From Eledone cirrhosa (lineage: Eukaryota; Mollusca; Cephalopoda; Octopoda; Eledonidae), in the NCBI GenBank assembly GCA_964016885.1, contig OZ024748.1:29392348-29456347 (forward strand): a DNA stretch of 64,000 nucleotides, in the 5' to 3' direction. This document shows, in pieces, positions 31,371-46,100 of this stretch. The position numbers were made by a program, and so were the translations under genes. Under the pieces are notes generated by a model that had not been told where the DNA came from, made no database searches, and saw only the letters and a list, made by a program, of their open reading frames with translations. How positions within the stretch are numbered: position 1 is the first letter of the stretch; each line of letters starts with the position of its first letter.

Positions 31371-33403
31371 TATAAGTGTTATTTGTTTTTACTTGTTTGT
31401 TTTTGATAAGCTTGTGTAATAAAATAAATATATACTCTGTTGATTTAATTATATGAACTGATAAATTTTTTTAAAATGTGTTTTTTCTTGAAAAATATGA
31501 AAATTTTGAAATATCAAACTCCTGACCACAAACCCAAACTTCTGATTAAATAATAGTGTTTTTTTATAATAATGGGATATAACAAACCATGAAATGACAC
31601 TTAGAACCGGGGAACAAAAAATGATACACGGTGTAATTGCTCGCCTTGTGCCAAAAGTAGAAATAATTATTTGATTATTTATGTTTCTTTTAAATTTAAG
31701 AAAAATACTCTCGTTACTGATTGTGAGGGTGTCGTAATATGTTATATAATGGAAATTAATTAGTTATTAATTTTATTTTTATTTCATTCGTATAATGATT
31801 GAATGCGAGTTCTGAATTGTCAATCACAGCTACACAATATCAGCCGACAGTAGACCTGTTCACTGAGTCCTCCCCCATTTGCATGGTATTCCGTAAGAAC
31901 CCCTGTTACTGATCTAGCTTCCCAGCCCACCTTTCTATCCGAAATGACAAACCTTGAGCAACTACTCGAAAACCTTGAGGCAATCGAGCCCCATCAAGGA
32001 TTCGTTATACAAAAGGATTACTTATCAATTCCTTCGTAGTTGATATAGTCAGAATCAGTCCCTCCTATAAATTCTCATCTCCAACGGTTTGATAAACTTG
32101 AAAGCTTGGTCAATGTGAGACTCTCTCCAGAGTCATGTGACCTGACTACATTGCCAAAACAATTTGGGAGACTAGGTCTATATGAATGCTCATGTATCTC
32201 TTCCCTCCATCCATGGTTGCTCTCCTACAGCAATGCTGCAAGTGTGTTGGCTTCCCTAAAAAATTGTTAGAGGGAATCTCTAACATATTTTGTTGTGGTG
32301 TGTGAGGGTCTTCACTCCCAAAAATACTTTTTTATTCATTTGACAGACAGTTTTCTCTCTTCTAGTTTATTATTTAAATTATACCTTCCATTGTAATTTC
32401 TTTTGTTTCTAATGTAAAACCCTGATATGCATGCTTTCATACATAACCTACATCTTAACATGATTGAATTTCTTTCTAATATATTTCTCCTGAAAACAAC
32501 CCATTACACCCTTATTCTCAACCAGTACCATTCATTTTATTTCTTTGGCAAAAATAGCCTACAAAGTTGACTAACGTAGATTCTTGGGTGATTTAAAGAT
32601 AGTGATCTCAGTTCTATCTCAAAAAGCAACATGAAATGAAGTGTCCTGCTCAAAAACACAGTGCAACATCTGGTCCAGGAATCAAACAAACAAATTTATA
32701 TTTCTGAGTCCAGCATCATAACCACAGGGACAATCACCTTCATACACCATTGTCTAGAGAGCATGTTTACATTGCTCCCTAAACACCATTTTCTAGAATG
32801 GGTGTTTTCACAGCTCACTAATGATCAGTGTTGAGCTCTAAATTGCTAATTTGAAATGCTCAACTCCTAACTCCTTAATTAGGGATCTTGCCTAACTTGC
32901 CTATTAATGAGAGGGACAGACAAATAAGCTTGCTAAACAACTACTGCTTTCAGTGAGAGTTTTTATTAGATAAATTCAATTAATATGGACATTGAAGGTG
33001 CTTTTATGTCAAACTGTCGTTTCTTATTTGATAATGAGGAAGACAAAGATGGCAAATTATGTTTTAAATGGCTACCATGTTCCTCTATGTCACACTCAGA
33101 AAATCTATGATTTAATGCTTTCAAACAGGAAAGTTCAATTCTTTATCGTTTTTGCAGTGATATTCAATAAAATGTAATATAATTTATGGAACATATTATT
33201 GGTTAGAGTTTCAATTAGAGTCTACAGAGGGAAAAAGAATATTTTCAAAACTCAGTTTTGATTTGACAACATTTTAAAACTATTATTTCTTTGGCAACCA
33301 AGTAATGGAGAACAGAAAAGAGAAAAACAAAGGTAAAAGGTAAACAAGAAAGAGTAACAAACAACATTAACAACATCATTTGTGTATTTTACAGTGAATA
33401 AAT
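31371..33403. other. Intergenic region between genes B and A
   Basis: AT-rich. About 31632-31672 (CTCGCCTTGTGCCAAAAGTA) is a type 1 SINE 3' end fragment. No gene is supported. Confidence 0.45.
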
Positions 33404-33409
33404 TTTATT
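33404..33409 (-). promoter_or_regulatory. Candidate polyadenylation signal of gene B
   Basis: AATAAA on the minus strand about 430 bp after the gene B stop codon. It is the first such hexamer I noticed; use is unproven. Confidence 0.35.
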
Positions 33410-33836
33410 TCTCCATATATTACATTCTGTGGTCTCTTCCAATTCATTATTACATTCTATAGTTGCTCTTTTTCCCTTCTCCCCTCTATCTGATTTCTCC
33501 TCCTCCTCTTTGATTAATACATTCAACTGTGTGATGTGTGTGTGTTGGATGAGGTTATAGAAATAAACTATAGCAACACATAAAATATATTAAGACAGTA
33601 TAATTGGGAAATGGAGAATGTGAAGATAGAGAGAAGGTTGTGTGTTTGTTTATATATGTATGTGTGTGTTAAAATATGGAAAGTCAGAAAAATGATTGGA
33701 TATTCTGGAACCAAGCATTAACTCATAAATGGAGGATGTAGGTGATATATAGCTGTAGGGTAGAGTTTTATAAACTATGCCTCAGATTCCATCCACCCTG
33801 TTTAATTTTCACATTGATCCCATAACTTTATAAGCA

Positions 33837-34183
33837 TCAAAGCGAGGTTCCTGTATACGTCCACTCGTTATTACCACCACCACCATCACCACTTCCACCA
33901 CCATGTGAAACCATTGTAAGCCCACCCTGTGACTGAGGGTTGCCATACATGTTACCAGATCCCATGTTTTGCACCATCCCTCCACTATTACCAGCTCTAT
34001 TACCATGGTCAACAAATGCTCCACTGGCATCACGACCTGTTGGGTTTTTGTTGTTCCCATGCCACTGGTCATTTGATCGGTTCATGCCACTGTTGTCCAT
34101 GTCTCCATGCATGTGAGACCAGCTGTCCACTTTCCTTCCCATGCTGCCAGAACCCCATGGAGGTCTTTGGTCAGGTCCACCAA
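33837..34183 (-). CDS. SAFB: Gene B last exon: Gly-rich tail and stop
   Basis: 347 bp, [16 protein letters not shown] ... [11 protein letters not shown] then TGA at 33837-33839. Gly/Asn/Ser/Met-rich low complexity, as in SAFB C-termini. Confidence 0.88.
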
Positions 34184-37100
34184 CTAACAGGAACACAAAA
34201 AGATTATATTTTCAAATAAATCACTAATATGAAAAAATTGAACAATATTTCAGTTAATTAATTTTAGGATATAACAGTGAGATTTGTCTAAAGGGGAAAG
34301 AGTTGAAGAGTGAGGAGCGGGAGGAGGGAAACGGAGATATGGAGAGGAATAGGGGAAGTACTGAGGGAGGAGAGTTACAGAAAGATATAGGGAGAGAGTT
34401 GGTGACTGTAGAGAGAATGGTGATATGGAGAGAAATAAGGGGTCAGGAAAGAAAGGGGATGTACTGAGAGAGAGATACAGAAAGATATAGAGAGGCAGAC
34501 AGCAAGAGAAAATTAGTCAGTGGGAAGACAACTTCAGTGAAAAATATAAGTGAAGTGGATAGTCAAATAAAATAATTCTAGAGGTAGAGCAATGTAGAAA
34601 AAGTAGAGAAATATTGATAAACAGATAGTGAGAGAAGGAAGGAGGATATGAAAGGATAAAAGAATGAATGATAGAAAAATTATGTTAAATCTCAAACAAA
34701 ACAATGAAAACTTACCAAGGGAACTTCTCACTCGCCCCAGTCTATCATGAGCTGAAACATTTCGTCTGTCTGTGTCTCCTCGTCCTTGTTCAGGGCCGAT
34801 ATATCTTCTATCAAGTTCCCGACTAGGTCCAGTATCTCTTCTAAATTCATAGGGCATCCTGTAATTAGGTATATGTTTAACAACCATGTGTCTGCAAATA
34901 CCTTCCCACTTCACAGCACTATGGCCATCGTCTACAATAGCTTTGTGATGGCTAAATGCCAGGTGAAATTTGGTAGACAGTTAAAGTTTAGATCAAAAGT
35001 GACCAGAACACAGGTCAAATAAAAATTAAAATCAAAAAGAAAGAAAGAAAATTTACCGGCCAAGTTTTTCATCTGTCCGAGACCGGTCACCAGATCGTCT
35101 TTCCTCTCGAACTCGAATATCACGGACAAAACCAATCTCCTTTCTCATCAAACCTCTTTCTTTACGTTCATCATAGCGGCTTCCACCTACCAAAGCTCTG
35201 CTCTCCCTTCTCCTACAACGTTCAGCACGTCTTTCATAACCTGTATCTTCATATTCATTATAGCTGTGAGAGAATGATGAAATGAGAGATGCTTACATAT
35301 ACAGACATCATTGAAAATATGGTGTTAAATGCAAGCATACAAATTATCAACCAGATCTACAAATCCTTAAATCAAAATATATTATATTGTATGTTTGTAA
35401 AATCGATGTGTGACATATATGGTATCATGATCATTTAACATCCATTTTCTCTGCTAAATCCACATTTTTATGCTAGAATATATATGTATATATGCATATA
35501 TATGTTCGTGTATTTTAAAAGTAGAAGCACCAGGTTCACCATGTAAAGTGGTAGTGTTGGTGTCACAAGAAGAGCACCTAATCCACCCTGTATGGTGGTA
35601 ATAGTGGTGTCATTGCAAAAATCACCCAGTTCACCCAGTAAGACTATAGTGATGGTTCCACATAAAAATGCCCCCAGTATATGCTGTAACATGGTTGGCT
35701 TTAGGAATGGCATCCAGCCACAGAAATCAAATTCAAAAACGATCATATGAGCAACGCGTGGTCATGTGAGCTGTCTAGCCTCCATAACATGACAGCTGGT
35801 CTAATCTACACAAGCACAGAAAATAGACATTGAACAGTGATGATGAAGCATGTGTATATATATATGAGTGTGTGTGGGTGTATAGTCATCATCATTTTAA
35901 CATCTTCCCTTCCTAACAAGGGTTGGACAGGTATACGTAGAGCAAGTCAATAGTGAAACAGAGCCAATGATCTCCCAGACAGGCCAGGGATCTGTGACTT
36001 ACTTATGTAAGGTCTCACCTTCTGAGTGCACAGGAGCAGTTATCATCTCTTTGACACAACAGAGGGATCTCCCAAACCTTTCACTGGCAAGATTTCTACA
36101 GCTAAATGCCCTTCCTGTCACAAACCACTTTACAGCATGTACTGAATACATTTATCATTTAGATCACCAATAATGTGTGTTTCTGTGTGCACACACACAT
36201 CAACAACAGTAATAATAAATTAATGACAGCCATAACAACAATAATAATAAATCAATGACAGCCATAACAACAATAATAATAAATCAATGACAGCCATAAC
36301 AACAATAATAATAAATCAATGACAGCCATAACAACAATAATAATAAATCAATGACAGCCATAACAACAATAATAATAAATCAATGACAGCCATAACAACA
36401 ATAATAATAAATCAATGACAGACATAACAACAACAATAACAATAAATCAATGACAGACATAACAACAACAATAACAATAAATCAATGACAGACATAACAA
36501 CAATAACAATAAATCAATGACAGACATAACAACAACAATAACAATAAATCAATGACAGACATAACAACAACAACAATAATAAAGCAATGACAGAAATATT
36601 ATCATTCATCATTATCAATGACAGAAATATTATCATTCATCACACATAACTTACTGAGATTCATTCTGGAATGGAAGTTCAAACCTCAAGGAGTTGTTGG
36701 AATTGCTTATCCTGGAACGTTTAGGTTCCTCCCAGAGATCTTCCTCACGTACGTTGCTTCGATCAAAAGGTCTTTTCATGGAATGTCTCATTTCCAGCCT
36801 AAAAACAAGGAACAGTAAACAACAAAATAAAGTTAATAATAGTAAACAACTGCAATAGTGGATGATAAGCAGCCAGAAGATGTATCCTTCATCTTTTTAA
36901 GATGGCAGGTGAGATTTGGCTATTATAACCAGCAGGCTGAGTGACTACATAAATACTTCCTCAGTGTAGATAACTACATAAATACTTCCTCATTAAGTTG
37001 ATAATGATATAGTTAGAAAATAATCTTGATATAGTGACCTCATCATCTCAGCATGATGCACTTCTTCATTAATTCTTTCTTTTTGAAGTTCTTTTTCCAT

Positions 37101-40100
37101 TCTATATTGTAATAGTTTTTCTTTCTCAAGTTTCATTCTCTCTAGTCTGAGAAAAGAAAAACCAATTCAAAAATATTACCAAGGAATTCTTGGAAAAAAA
37201 AAAGTAAAACATTGAATTAAAAAAAAACATTCACTCCCTACACACTAGCTTGAACCTACACTGTTTCATATTACTCTTAAGAACACATGTTTGGAATTTA
37301 GGAAGAATTATATATTTTTTCAACAGATTTACATTACAATATCTTTTCAGACATTTGATAACATATTGTTGAGTGTTGTTATCATGTCACACATATGAAT
37401 TACATTTCAGACTACTTTCCACTCAGTAAAATCTATTTAAAAGATCCTATTGCCAACAACCAAAACCAACCAATAAAAAAACAAATAGAAAAGGTAGCCA
37501 AGAGGAGGGAGAGGAATAAGTAAATTAACTCAATTGACTAAATGATGTCAAAGATAATTAATAAGATACCATTAAGTTCATAATGGTATAGTAAGAATAT
37601 TTTCTGATTTACTCACCTCATCATCTCAGCTTTCAGTCTTTCTTTTTGAAGAAGTTCTTTTTCCATTCTATATCTTAATAGTTTTTCTTTCTCCAGTTTC
37701 ATTCTCTCCAGCCTGAGAAGTATTAAACAATATAAAGACATCATGAAAAAATACTTGGAAATAAAATAAAATGAAAATGAAAAAAATCCCAGTCTCCAAC
37801 CAGACACTAATTTGAACATATACCGAAGAATATCAAACACACTTTTGGGGGAAAAATTATGTATTTTTCAACTAGGTACTAAAAAAAAATTTTTTAAGTT
37901 GTTCAACAAACCTTAAATCCTCCCTAGCTTTGTCCAATCTCATAGCCTCCTCCCTCTGTTTTCTCTCCACATCTCTCTGAAGCATACGTGCCAAAGCAAG
38001 TTTTTTCAACCGGCGCCTCTCCTCTTCTCTAAGGCTCCGTTGTCTCTGACGTAAACGTTCTCGTTCTCTTTCCTTCTGTCAAGAAATTTGGTGGGGTTTT
38101 TGTTTTATTTTCAAAAAATAGAATATGAAATGAGAATAATTTTTAAATAGCAAAGATTAAAATAACAGAACAGGCAATAACACAAAATGTACAACAGTCA
38201 ACAATATAAAAATTAATTATATAAAACATGAATATAATATATCTTACAAGAGTTGGGAGACTAATATAATAATACAGCAGACATATCATAGATTAAACCT
38301 GTTCTGTATAAAACTAACATCATTTAAACTTCCAGCTAATGTTACATCCTTTGTTGGAAGATATAGCAATTCAAAATGAACAAACTGTCTAATGATTATT
38401 TTTAAGGTAGAGTAAATTTAATATGATGACATCAGTAATGCTAACTATTTTAGTGATAGGATGAAGCTAGTGATGCTAACAATTCTAGTTTCAAAGTGGA
38501 GTTGGTGACACAAACTACTGTAGTTTTAGGGTGGAGTTAGTGATACTAACAATTCTAGGTTGAAAGTGGAGTTAGTGATACTAACTACTCTAGTTTCAAA
38601 ATGGAAATAGTAATGCTAACTATTTGTAGTTTAGAGTGGCGTTAGTGATACTAACTACTATAGTTTCAGAGTTGAATTAGTAATGCTAACTAATCTAGTA
38701 TCAGGGTGGCGTTAGTGCATACTAACTACTGTAGTTTCAGGGTGGAGTTAGTGATACTAACTACAATAGTTTCAGGGTGGAATTAATTATGCTAACTACT
38801 CTAGTTAGACAAAACCACTACCCTTAGTCAAACCATACCACACCTCTTAGTCACACACCAAACCATACAAACCACACCCATGAGACATACTACAAGACAT
38901 ACACAAAACAGTACTTACTTTTATTCTATCAAATGATAAAATATCCTTCTTGGCATCTTTGCCACTTTTATCTTTTGTAGTTTCAGTTGTGGCAGTTGGT
39001 TCACCTGGTTTAGGCTTTTCTGGGTTGGCAACCTTCTCTTTAGTGTCTGATGATGATAAAGGTTTTACACCTTTCTCAGAGCCCTCCCTTGTTGTAGATC
39101 TTGAACTTGTACCTGGTTTACTTGTACTCCTACTTGATGTAGGCACACGAGATTTATCTGAAATATTTACATAAAACAACTTACAAATAATAGTTGAATG
39201 TTTGAAGTGAAGTCTAGACATATATATCTATCACCATATTGTCTTTTAGATAAAGTAAAGTTAAGTGTCTTGTATAAGGACAACATACACACAGACAGAG
39301 AAGTGTTAAGGGAGACTGACCTGATGTTCTATGGTAACTACTTCTGCTGCTGCTGTTATGTCTTCTGTCATCTCTCCTGCTGGATATTCTCCTGCTTCTG
39401 TCATCTCTCTTTGGGTCCTTCCTGTCAAATTTTTTCACCCCTTCTTTCTTATCACCATCCTTTTTCTCTGCAAGTAGCACACACACATGTATAGAGAAGG
39501 AGGGCCTAGAAAGAAGGGGTGTCAAAGTCAACCTGACAAAGACTAAGATCCTCATAAATAGAAGAGAAAACAGAACCCAGATCCCCTCAAGGAAATGGCC
39601 TTGCTTAGTATGTGGGAGAGGTGTAGGTAGAAATTCCATCCTCTACTCCAAATGCAAACTATGGTTAAACAAAAGATGTAGTGGGATGTCAGGAAGTTTA
39701 GCTAAGAATGTAGGCTTTATATGCAGCAGTTGCACGAGACAATAAGCAGCAAACGACCACAGGAAACAAAAACAACCAAATTCTTGGAGGACTCTGTAGA
39801 AACAGTAGACAGCTTCTGCTACCTAGGTGACCGAATTAGCAACGGAGGTGGGTGTTCTGAAAGGACAGTAACCAGGGTAAGAACGGGATGGAAGCAGTTC
39901 AGGAAGAAACTAGCACTGCTAGTTGCGAAAGGCTTTTCCCTCAAAATGAAAGGCAGACTCTATGATGCGTTCATATGAACATCAATGTTGCATGACAGTG
40001 AGACCTGGGCATTATGTGCAGAAGACTTGCATAGATTAGAAAGATATGATGGATGTGTAATAGTAATATACGTTTTTTCCTATTGATATCTGATTTATGC

Positions 40101-43100
40101 ATGTTTGTACTCACAATCAGCATTACAACGTTCTTTCCTGGCAAGACAGACTGCTGCATTTCCCAAATTGCACTTTTGGGATGTTTTTTCTACTTACGTG
40201 GCACCGATGCTGCACATGCTGTCCATATTGTGTTCAGGAGTAGTGTTGACATCTCCAGAGTCATAAAATTCAAGCCAGTTTGGACGTTGCAGCTCGGTGC
40301 AGTAACAGTTCCACTGCTTTATTCCCGTCAAATTGAGCAGTTTAGAGATGGTTGTGGTTTTTGTTACTGCCCATGAGGGATAGAATGGCAATGATCATAG
40401 CATGATCAGAGTCACCTAAAGGTTCCTCAGTAGTAACACTAATAACCGTTCCAGGAGGAGTGGTGAAGAGTAGATCCAAAGTGGTGTCACCTCTTGTGGG
40501 TGAGTATGTGTGAGTGTATATATATATAATCATCACCGTTTTACGTCCATTCTTCCACGCTAGCATGAGTTAGACTGGTTGTCCTGTCATAGGCAATGCC
40601 AGGTCGGGTGACCATGTTTTGCTCATACGGGAACCGATTTTGGCTTGATTTCTACAGCTGGATGCCCTTCCTAACACCAATCATCATCATCATCATTTTA
40701 CGTCCGCTTTTCCCTGCTTGCAAGGGTGGGACGGGTCTTATTTAGCACAGCATCTCTCCACTTGTTACGGTCCTTCGTCATCTCCACCGTGAGGTTCAGT
40801 GACCTGAGGTCTGTTCTCACCACCTCCGCCCATGTTTTTCGTGGTCTACCTCTACCATGTCTTCCTTCAACTGGTATTTCCTGGCACTTCTTCACCCATC
40901 GGTCATCCTCCATGCACATCAGATGTCCATACCACCTCAGTCTCCTCTCTCGCACACTACATTCTATCACTCTCAGACACAGTTTCTCTCTCAACACATT
41001 CATGCTGGGTCGTTCACGCACATTGACATTGCACATCCAACGGAGCATGCTTGTCTCATTTCTCTCCAGCCGTCACATATCCTCTGCAGTTGCTGTCCAT
41101 GTCTCACTACCGTGCATCATCGCGCTCCTCACACAGGCCTCATATAACCGGCCTTTCGTACACAGGGAGAAACCCTTCTTCGTCAGCAGAGGAAGCAGCA
41201 CCCTAAACTTCTTCCAACCCGGCCTTATTCTAGATACTATGGCCTCGGAACACCCCCCTCCAATGCTAATCTGATCTCCTAGGTACTGGAAGCTATCCAC
41301 CACTTCTATAGCACCTGCCTGCATTTGAAAAATGTGTCTATCAATGCGACTTCTACTGTCTAATTTCCCTGTACATCTACTGCATACGTATTTCTCCCTA
41401 CCTGTTAGTTTGCCTGCTATCCCACTACATCTCTTGGAGGGCTTGGAGGACTATAATGAACAAGAGCAGGCTGAGGACCGAACCTTGATGTACTCCTACT
41501 TGTATCTGGAATTCCTCACTAAACTCCATTCCTACCCTGACTTTACTGACAGTACCTCTGTACAAAGTTTGCACTGTCCTCACAAGCCATTCCTCAACAC
41601 TTAGTTTCCTTAGGGACCACCAGATGACAGATCGGGGTACCCTATCAAAGGCCTTCTCTAGGTCAACAAAGGCTAAGAATAGTGGCTTATTTTTCTCTAA
41701 GAACCTCTCTTGTAATTGTCTCACCAAGAAGAGGGCATCTGTTGTACTCTTCTCAGGCACAAAACCAAACTGCATCTCATCTAATTTGACTCTTTCCCTA
41801 ATTGCCACTTTCATATGATCCATCAGTTTTATACCCCTATAATTGCTCCTCTCCAGAGCATCCCCTTTACCTTTGTAGCAATTTATGAGAATACTGCTGC
41901 ACCAGTCTTTGGATATGACACCACCATAAATAGCCTGATTGATGATGCGTGCAACCAGTTTAGTGCCTAAGTCCCCTGATGCCTTCAGCATCTCAGCAAA
42001 TATCCCCTTACCATTTTTCACTTCCTCAATCGCCTCTTGGACCCTATATTCGTCAATCTCACTAGCTGGTCCTTCTGTCGGATCTACTGGGGGTAATTTC
42101 TCTCTCTCCCATTCGTTCTCCACATTCATCAGTCTCTCATAATGACATTTCCAGGCCTCCTTTTTCTGATCATTCGTGACACTAAATACACTGGCATCAT
42201 TCCGGACACATTTATCTCCAACAACATCCTGATTTGCATTGACACACTGCCTTGCAATGAGGAACACTGCACGCCTCTGATCTTCTCGTCACAGAACATT
42301 GGCAAACCTCCTACTCTTAGCCACCCTGCGTGCTAAGTACACCCGACGTCTAGCTTCTCTCTTAGCGGCTGTAAGTCACACTGGATCTGCCCATTTTGTG
42401 GGCTTCTTTGGCTTTATGTAGTCTCAAGTTGCAGATAATTAGATGGTGATCAGTTGACAACTCTGAACCCTCTCTTAACATGAGCATCCAGGCAAAGCTG
42501 TTCTGCTAGAGAATGGGTCGCAGGTGGTGGCTAGCAATACGGCTACCAGATATGATGGCTAGTTGCGACATAAGCAGGTAGGTGCTGGATAAATAAGCAA
42601 CCTTTGACCAACTGTGGTAAACTACTAAGGGAGAAAGTACCAAATTGGTGACTGGCGCGAATAAGTCCACCAAAACTGCAACATCCTTTGTGCAGGTTAA
42701 CAAACGTGATCAGGCCTTAGATAGAGGGGCCTGTTCAAAAAATATATTTCTGTCTCCATTTCATGCCGCAAAAACTGGCGATGGGCTTGCGACATGCCCT
42801 GAGAGGTATGGAATGGACGCACAAAGATTGTGTATCTCAGGACCCCAAAGAGGATCCAGAAGGGGGCAAACCTTGACAATTGGTACCTGGAACATCACAA
42901 CCCTCACAGGTGAGGAGCAGGAACTAGTGGAGGATGCTAAATGCTACCAGCTAAATACAGTTGGAGTTTCCTCAACAAAGTTCCATGGTTATGATACTGT
43001 AGATTTGGTTGGAAGCTGGAAACTCCACTATTCAGGTGTTGTGCCAGAAATGAATCCACAGGTGGGAGTGGGGATACTCACAAGCCCCCGGCTGTCAGAA

Positions 43101-46100
43101 TGGGTTATGGACAGGATCACATGAGGAGAGAAGATTTGCCTCTTGAAGCTTAGGCTGAAAGATAGGTCTCTGTGGGCGATGCAAGTTTATGCACCAAACA
43201 AGGAGTTTGAATACAAATCCTTCTTTAATGAAGTCACTGCAGCGTTAGATGTAGTTAAGACTGAGTCATATATCCTGATAGTGGATGTTGGCACTGACCA
43301 TCTGACATGGAAATGAGTGATTGGAAGGACCAGTGATCCTAATCTAAATATGAATGGAGAGGCATCATTAGACTTCTGTTCTAGCAATGAACTCTCTATT
43401 ATGAATACCTTCTTGCAGCACAGAAAAGTCCATAAATATACATAGTATAAGGAGAATCAGGGACAGAGATCAATAATTGATTTTGTTATTGTCTTACAAA
43501 GATTCTTTCATAAAATTAGGATGCAAGGGTTTCAGATAAATATATACACTTTAAAACAAACACATATCATAAAATCAAGAGTGGTCTCAGATGGTTTTGC
43601 TATGAGAAAGACGAAACCAAATTATTGGTTAGTAACATTTATCACCAAGCTCATCTAATGTCAATAGAAACAACTTATAGATTATCTACCTTATAATTAT
43701 ATCAGTAGATTGTTATTATCAGAAGAAATATCAATGTCTGGAAGAAATCTTACCATCTTTCTTTACTTCAGGTTTTTCTTCTTTCTTTTCTGATGTTTTT
43801 GTTTCTGGCATTTTAATAATCTGAGTTCCAGGTTCATTTTTAGCCTAAAAAATAAAATAAAAATACATTTCAATTTAAATATTAAATATTATTTACCACA
43901 CACCATCGCTACACCAATAGTTTATTACTGAGCTATCTGTATCTCTTTCATATCCACACATTCTCCAGTTTACTATCACATCTCTACACCAATAGGTTAT
44001 ATTTAATGCTTTTATATATTTACTTATACCCAACTAGGATAGCAGTAACTTTCAATATAAACTGGTTCAGGCTGTGACAAGCGATGTCAACATAGAAAGC
44101 AGACATAAATTTATGATGATAAACATCTTGTTTTTTCAAAGTAAGCACAGTGTCATATAACAGCTTTCCATCTCTCTATGTTATTCTTATATTTTCAAGA
44201 TATTTTGAACTACTTAGCTTGGGTAGCAGAGAGCAAAGCAGTGTTCTATAGTTTGGTTTAGTTACCAACATCTACAGGTGACTGAGCCAGTCCTGTAACC
44301 CCATCTGACCAAAGCAGCTTTGAATTCCTGTGTTCCTGTCCTCGGGTAGTTGAGTACCTTCCACTGGCACCATAGTGCTTCAGAGCTAAGAGAGGGGTGG
44401 ATTCCCATGTCAGTTGGAGGAGGGTCATTTGTAAGTCTTTCTGTAGAAAAGCTTCAGTCTGGTCTCCTCTTGAGATGTTGGGGATGAATAACAAAATATA
44501 TATTAAAAGACCCATAATTTTCAAAATGCCAGCAAAATGTGGTAGGAAAATACATAGGGCAAATGATGACAAATAAAAGAAAACAAAGTAGTGTTTAACC
44601 TAGTGTATTTTAGCATGATATTTCAGGGCTATTACCCTCTTTTCAAATACAAAGCTGGAACAGCTCAAAACGAAACAAAACAAAATGAACGAGCTACTGC
44701 TGATATAAGCAGGTAGCTGGAAGATGAATAAGCAACCCCAAACCAAGAGCAACACCTGTAGCTCACAAGGAAACTCTCACAACCCACTGGTGTAGCTATT
44801 ATATAAATACTCGTCCCTAACTAGTCTACATATAGCTATTTCAACTGTTTACCATTTCTATGTTCTTCAATAACTGACTACATATAACTCTTTCAGTAGC
44901 TGGTCATCATCATGATCATCATTTTACGTCCGCTTTTCCCTGCTTGCAAGGGTGGGACGGGTCCTATTCAGCACAACATCTCTCCACTTGTCACGGTCCT
45001 TCGTCAACTCCGTGAGCTTCAGCAATCTGAGGTCTGCTCTCACCACTTCTACTCATGTTTTTCATGGTCTTCCTTCTACTGGGATTTCTTGGCACTTCTT
45101 TACCCAGCGGTCATCCTCCATGTGCATCACATGTCCATACCATCGCGGTCTTCTCTCCCGCACACTATAGCTTATCCCTCTTATACACAGTTTCTCTCTC
45201 AACTCATCTATGCTTGGTCGTTCACACACATTGACATTGCACATCCAACGGAGCATGCTTGCTTCATTTCTCTCCAGCCGTCGTATATCCTCTGCAGTTG
45301 CTGCCCATGCCTCACTACCATGCAGCATTGCGCATCTCACACAGGCATCATATAACCGGCCTTTCGTACGCAGGGAGAAACCCTTCTTTGTCAACAGAGG
45401 AAGCAACTCCCTAAACTTCTTGCAACCCTAGTTTTCCCTACTTGTTAGTTTGCCTGCTATCCCACTACATCTTTTGTGTACCCAAGATCTGCATTGTGTA
45501 CATTTTATAGAATTTATGCCAGCTTCTTTTCTACATATCGAACATGGCCATTTCCCTGATGGAATCAGAGTTTTGTCCTCTTTTCTACTTATCAACACTT
45601 TTGTCTTAGCTAGGTTCACTCTCAGTCCTCTTGATTCCAACTGCTGTTTCCATAGCCAGAATTTATTCTCTAACTCGTCTACTGATTCTGCTATAAGAAC
45701 TAGATTGTCAGCATAGAAAAGTTCCCATGGGCATCCAGTCTTAAACTCCTCTGTTATGGCTTGGAGGACTATAATGAACAAGAGCGGGCTGAGGACCGAA
45801 CCTTGATGTACTCCTACTTGTATCTGGAATTCCTCACCAAACTCCATTCCTACTCTCACTTTACTGACAAGCACCCCTGTACATAGCTTGCACTGTCCTC
45901 ACAAGCCATTCCTCAACACCTAGTTTCCTTAGGGACCACCAGCTGACAGATCGGGGTACTCTATTTAAAGGCCTTCTCTAGCTTATTCTCTAGCTTATTC
46001 TTCTCTAAGAACCTCTCTTGTAGTTGTCATATCATCATCATCATCATCTTCGTTTAACGTCCATTTTCCACGCTAGCATGGGTTAGACAGGAGTTGTCCC

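Noticed and set aside
33809..34072. Minus-strand 87-residue Met/Val-rich ORF
   Set aside because: It is an alternative frame of the Gly-rich last exon of gene B, which has conserved family composition and correct splice phase.
36206..36590. CRISPR-like array
   Set aside because: Units are contiguous 32 bp copies with no unique spacers, in a eukaryotic intron.
40726..41274. 182-residue plus-strand ORF
   Set aside because: It is the antisense shadow of the LINE C-terminal region, whose minus-strand reading has recognisable motifs.
44258..44572. 104-residue minus-strand ORF as an extra gene B exon
   Set aside because: No family resemblance, and the flanking exons 48787-48936 and 43754-43844 already join in phase.
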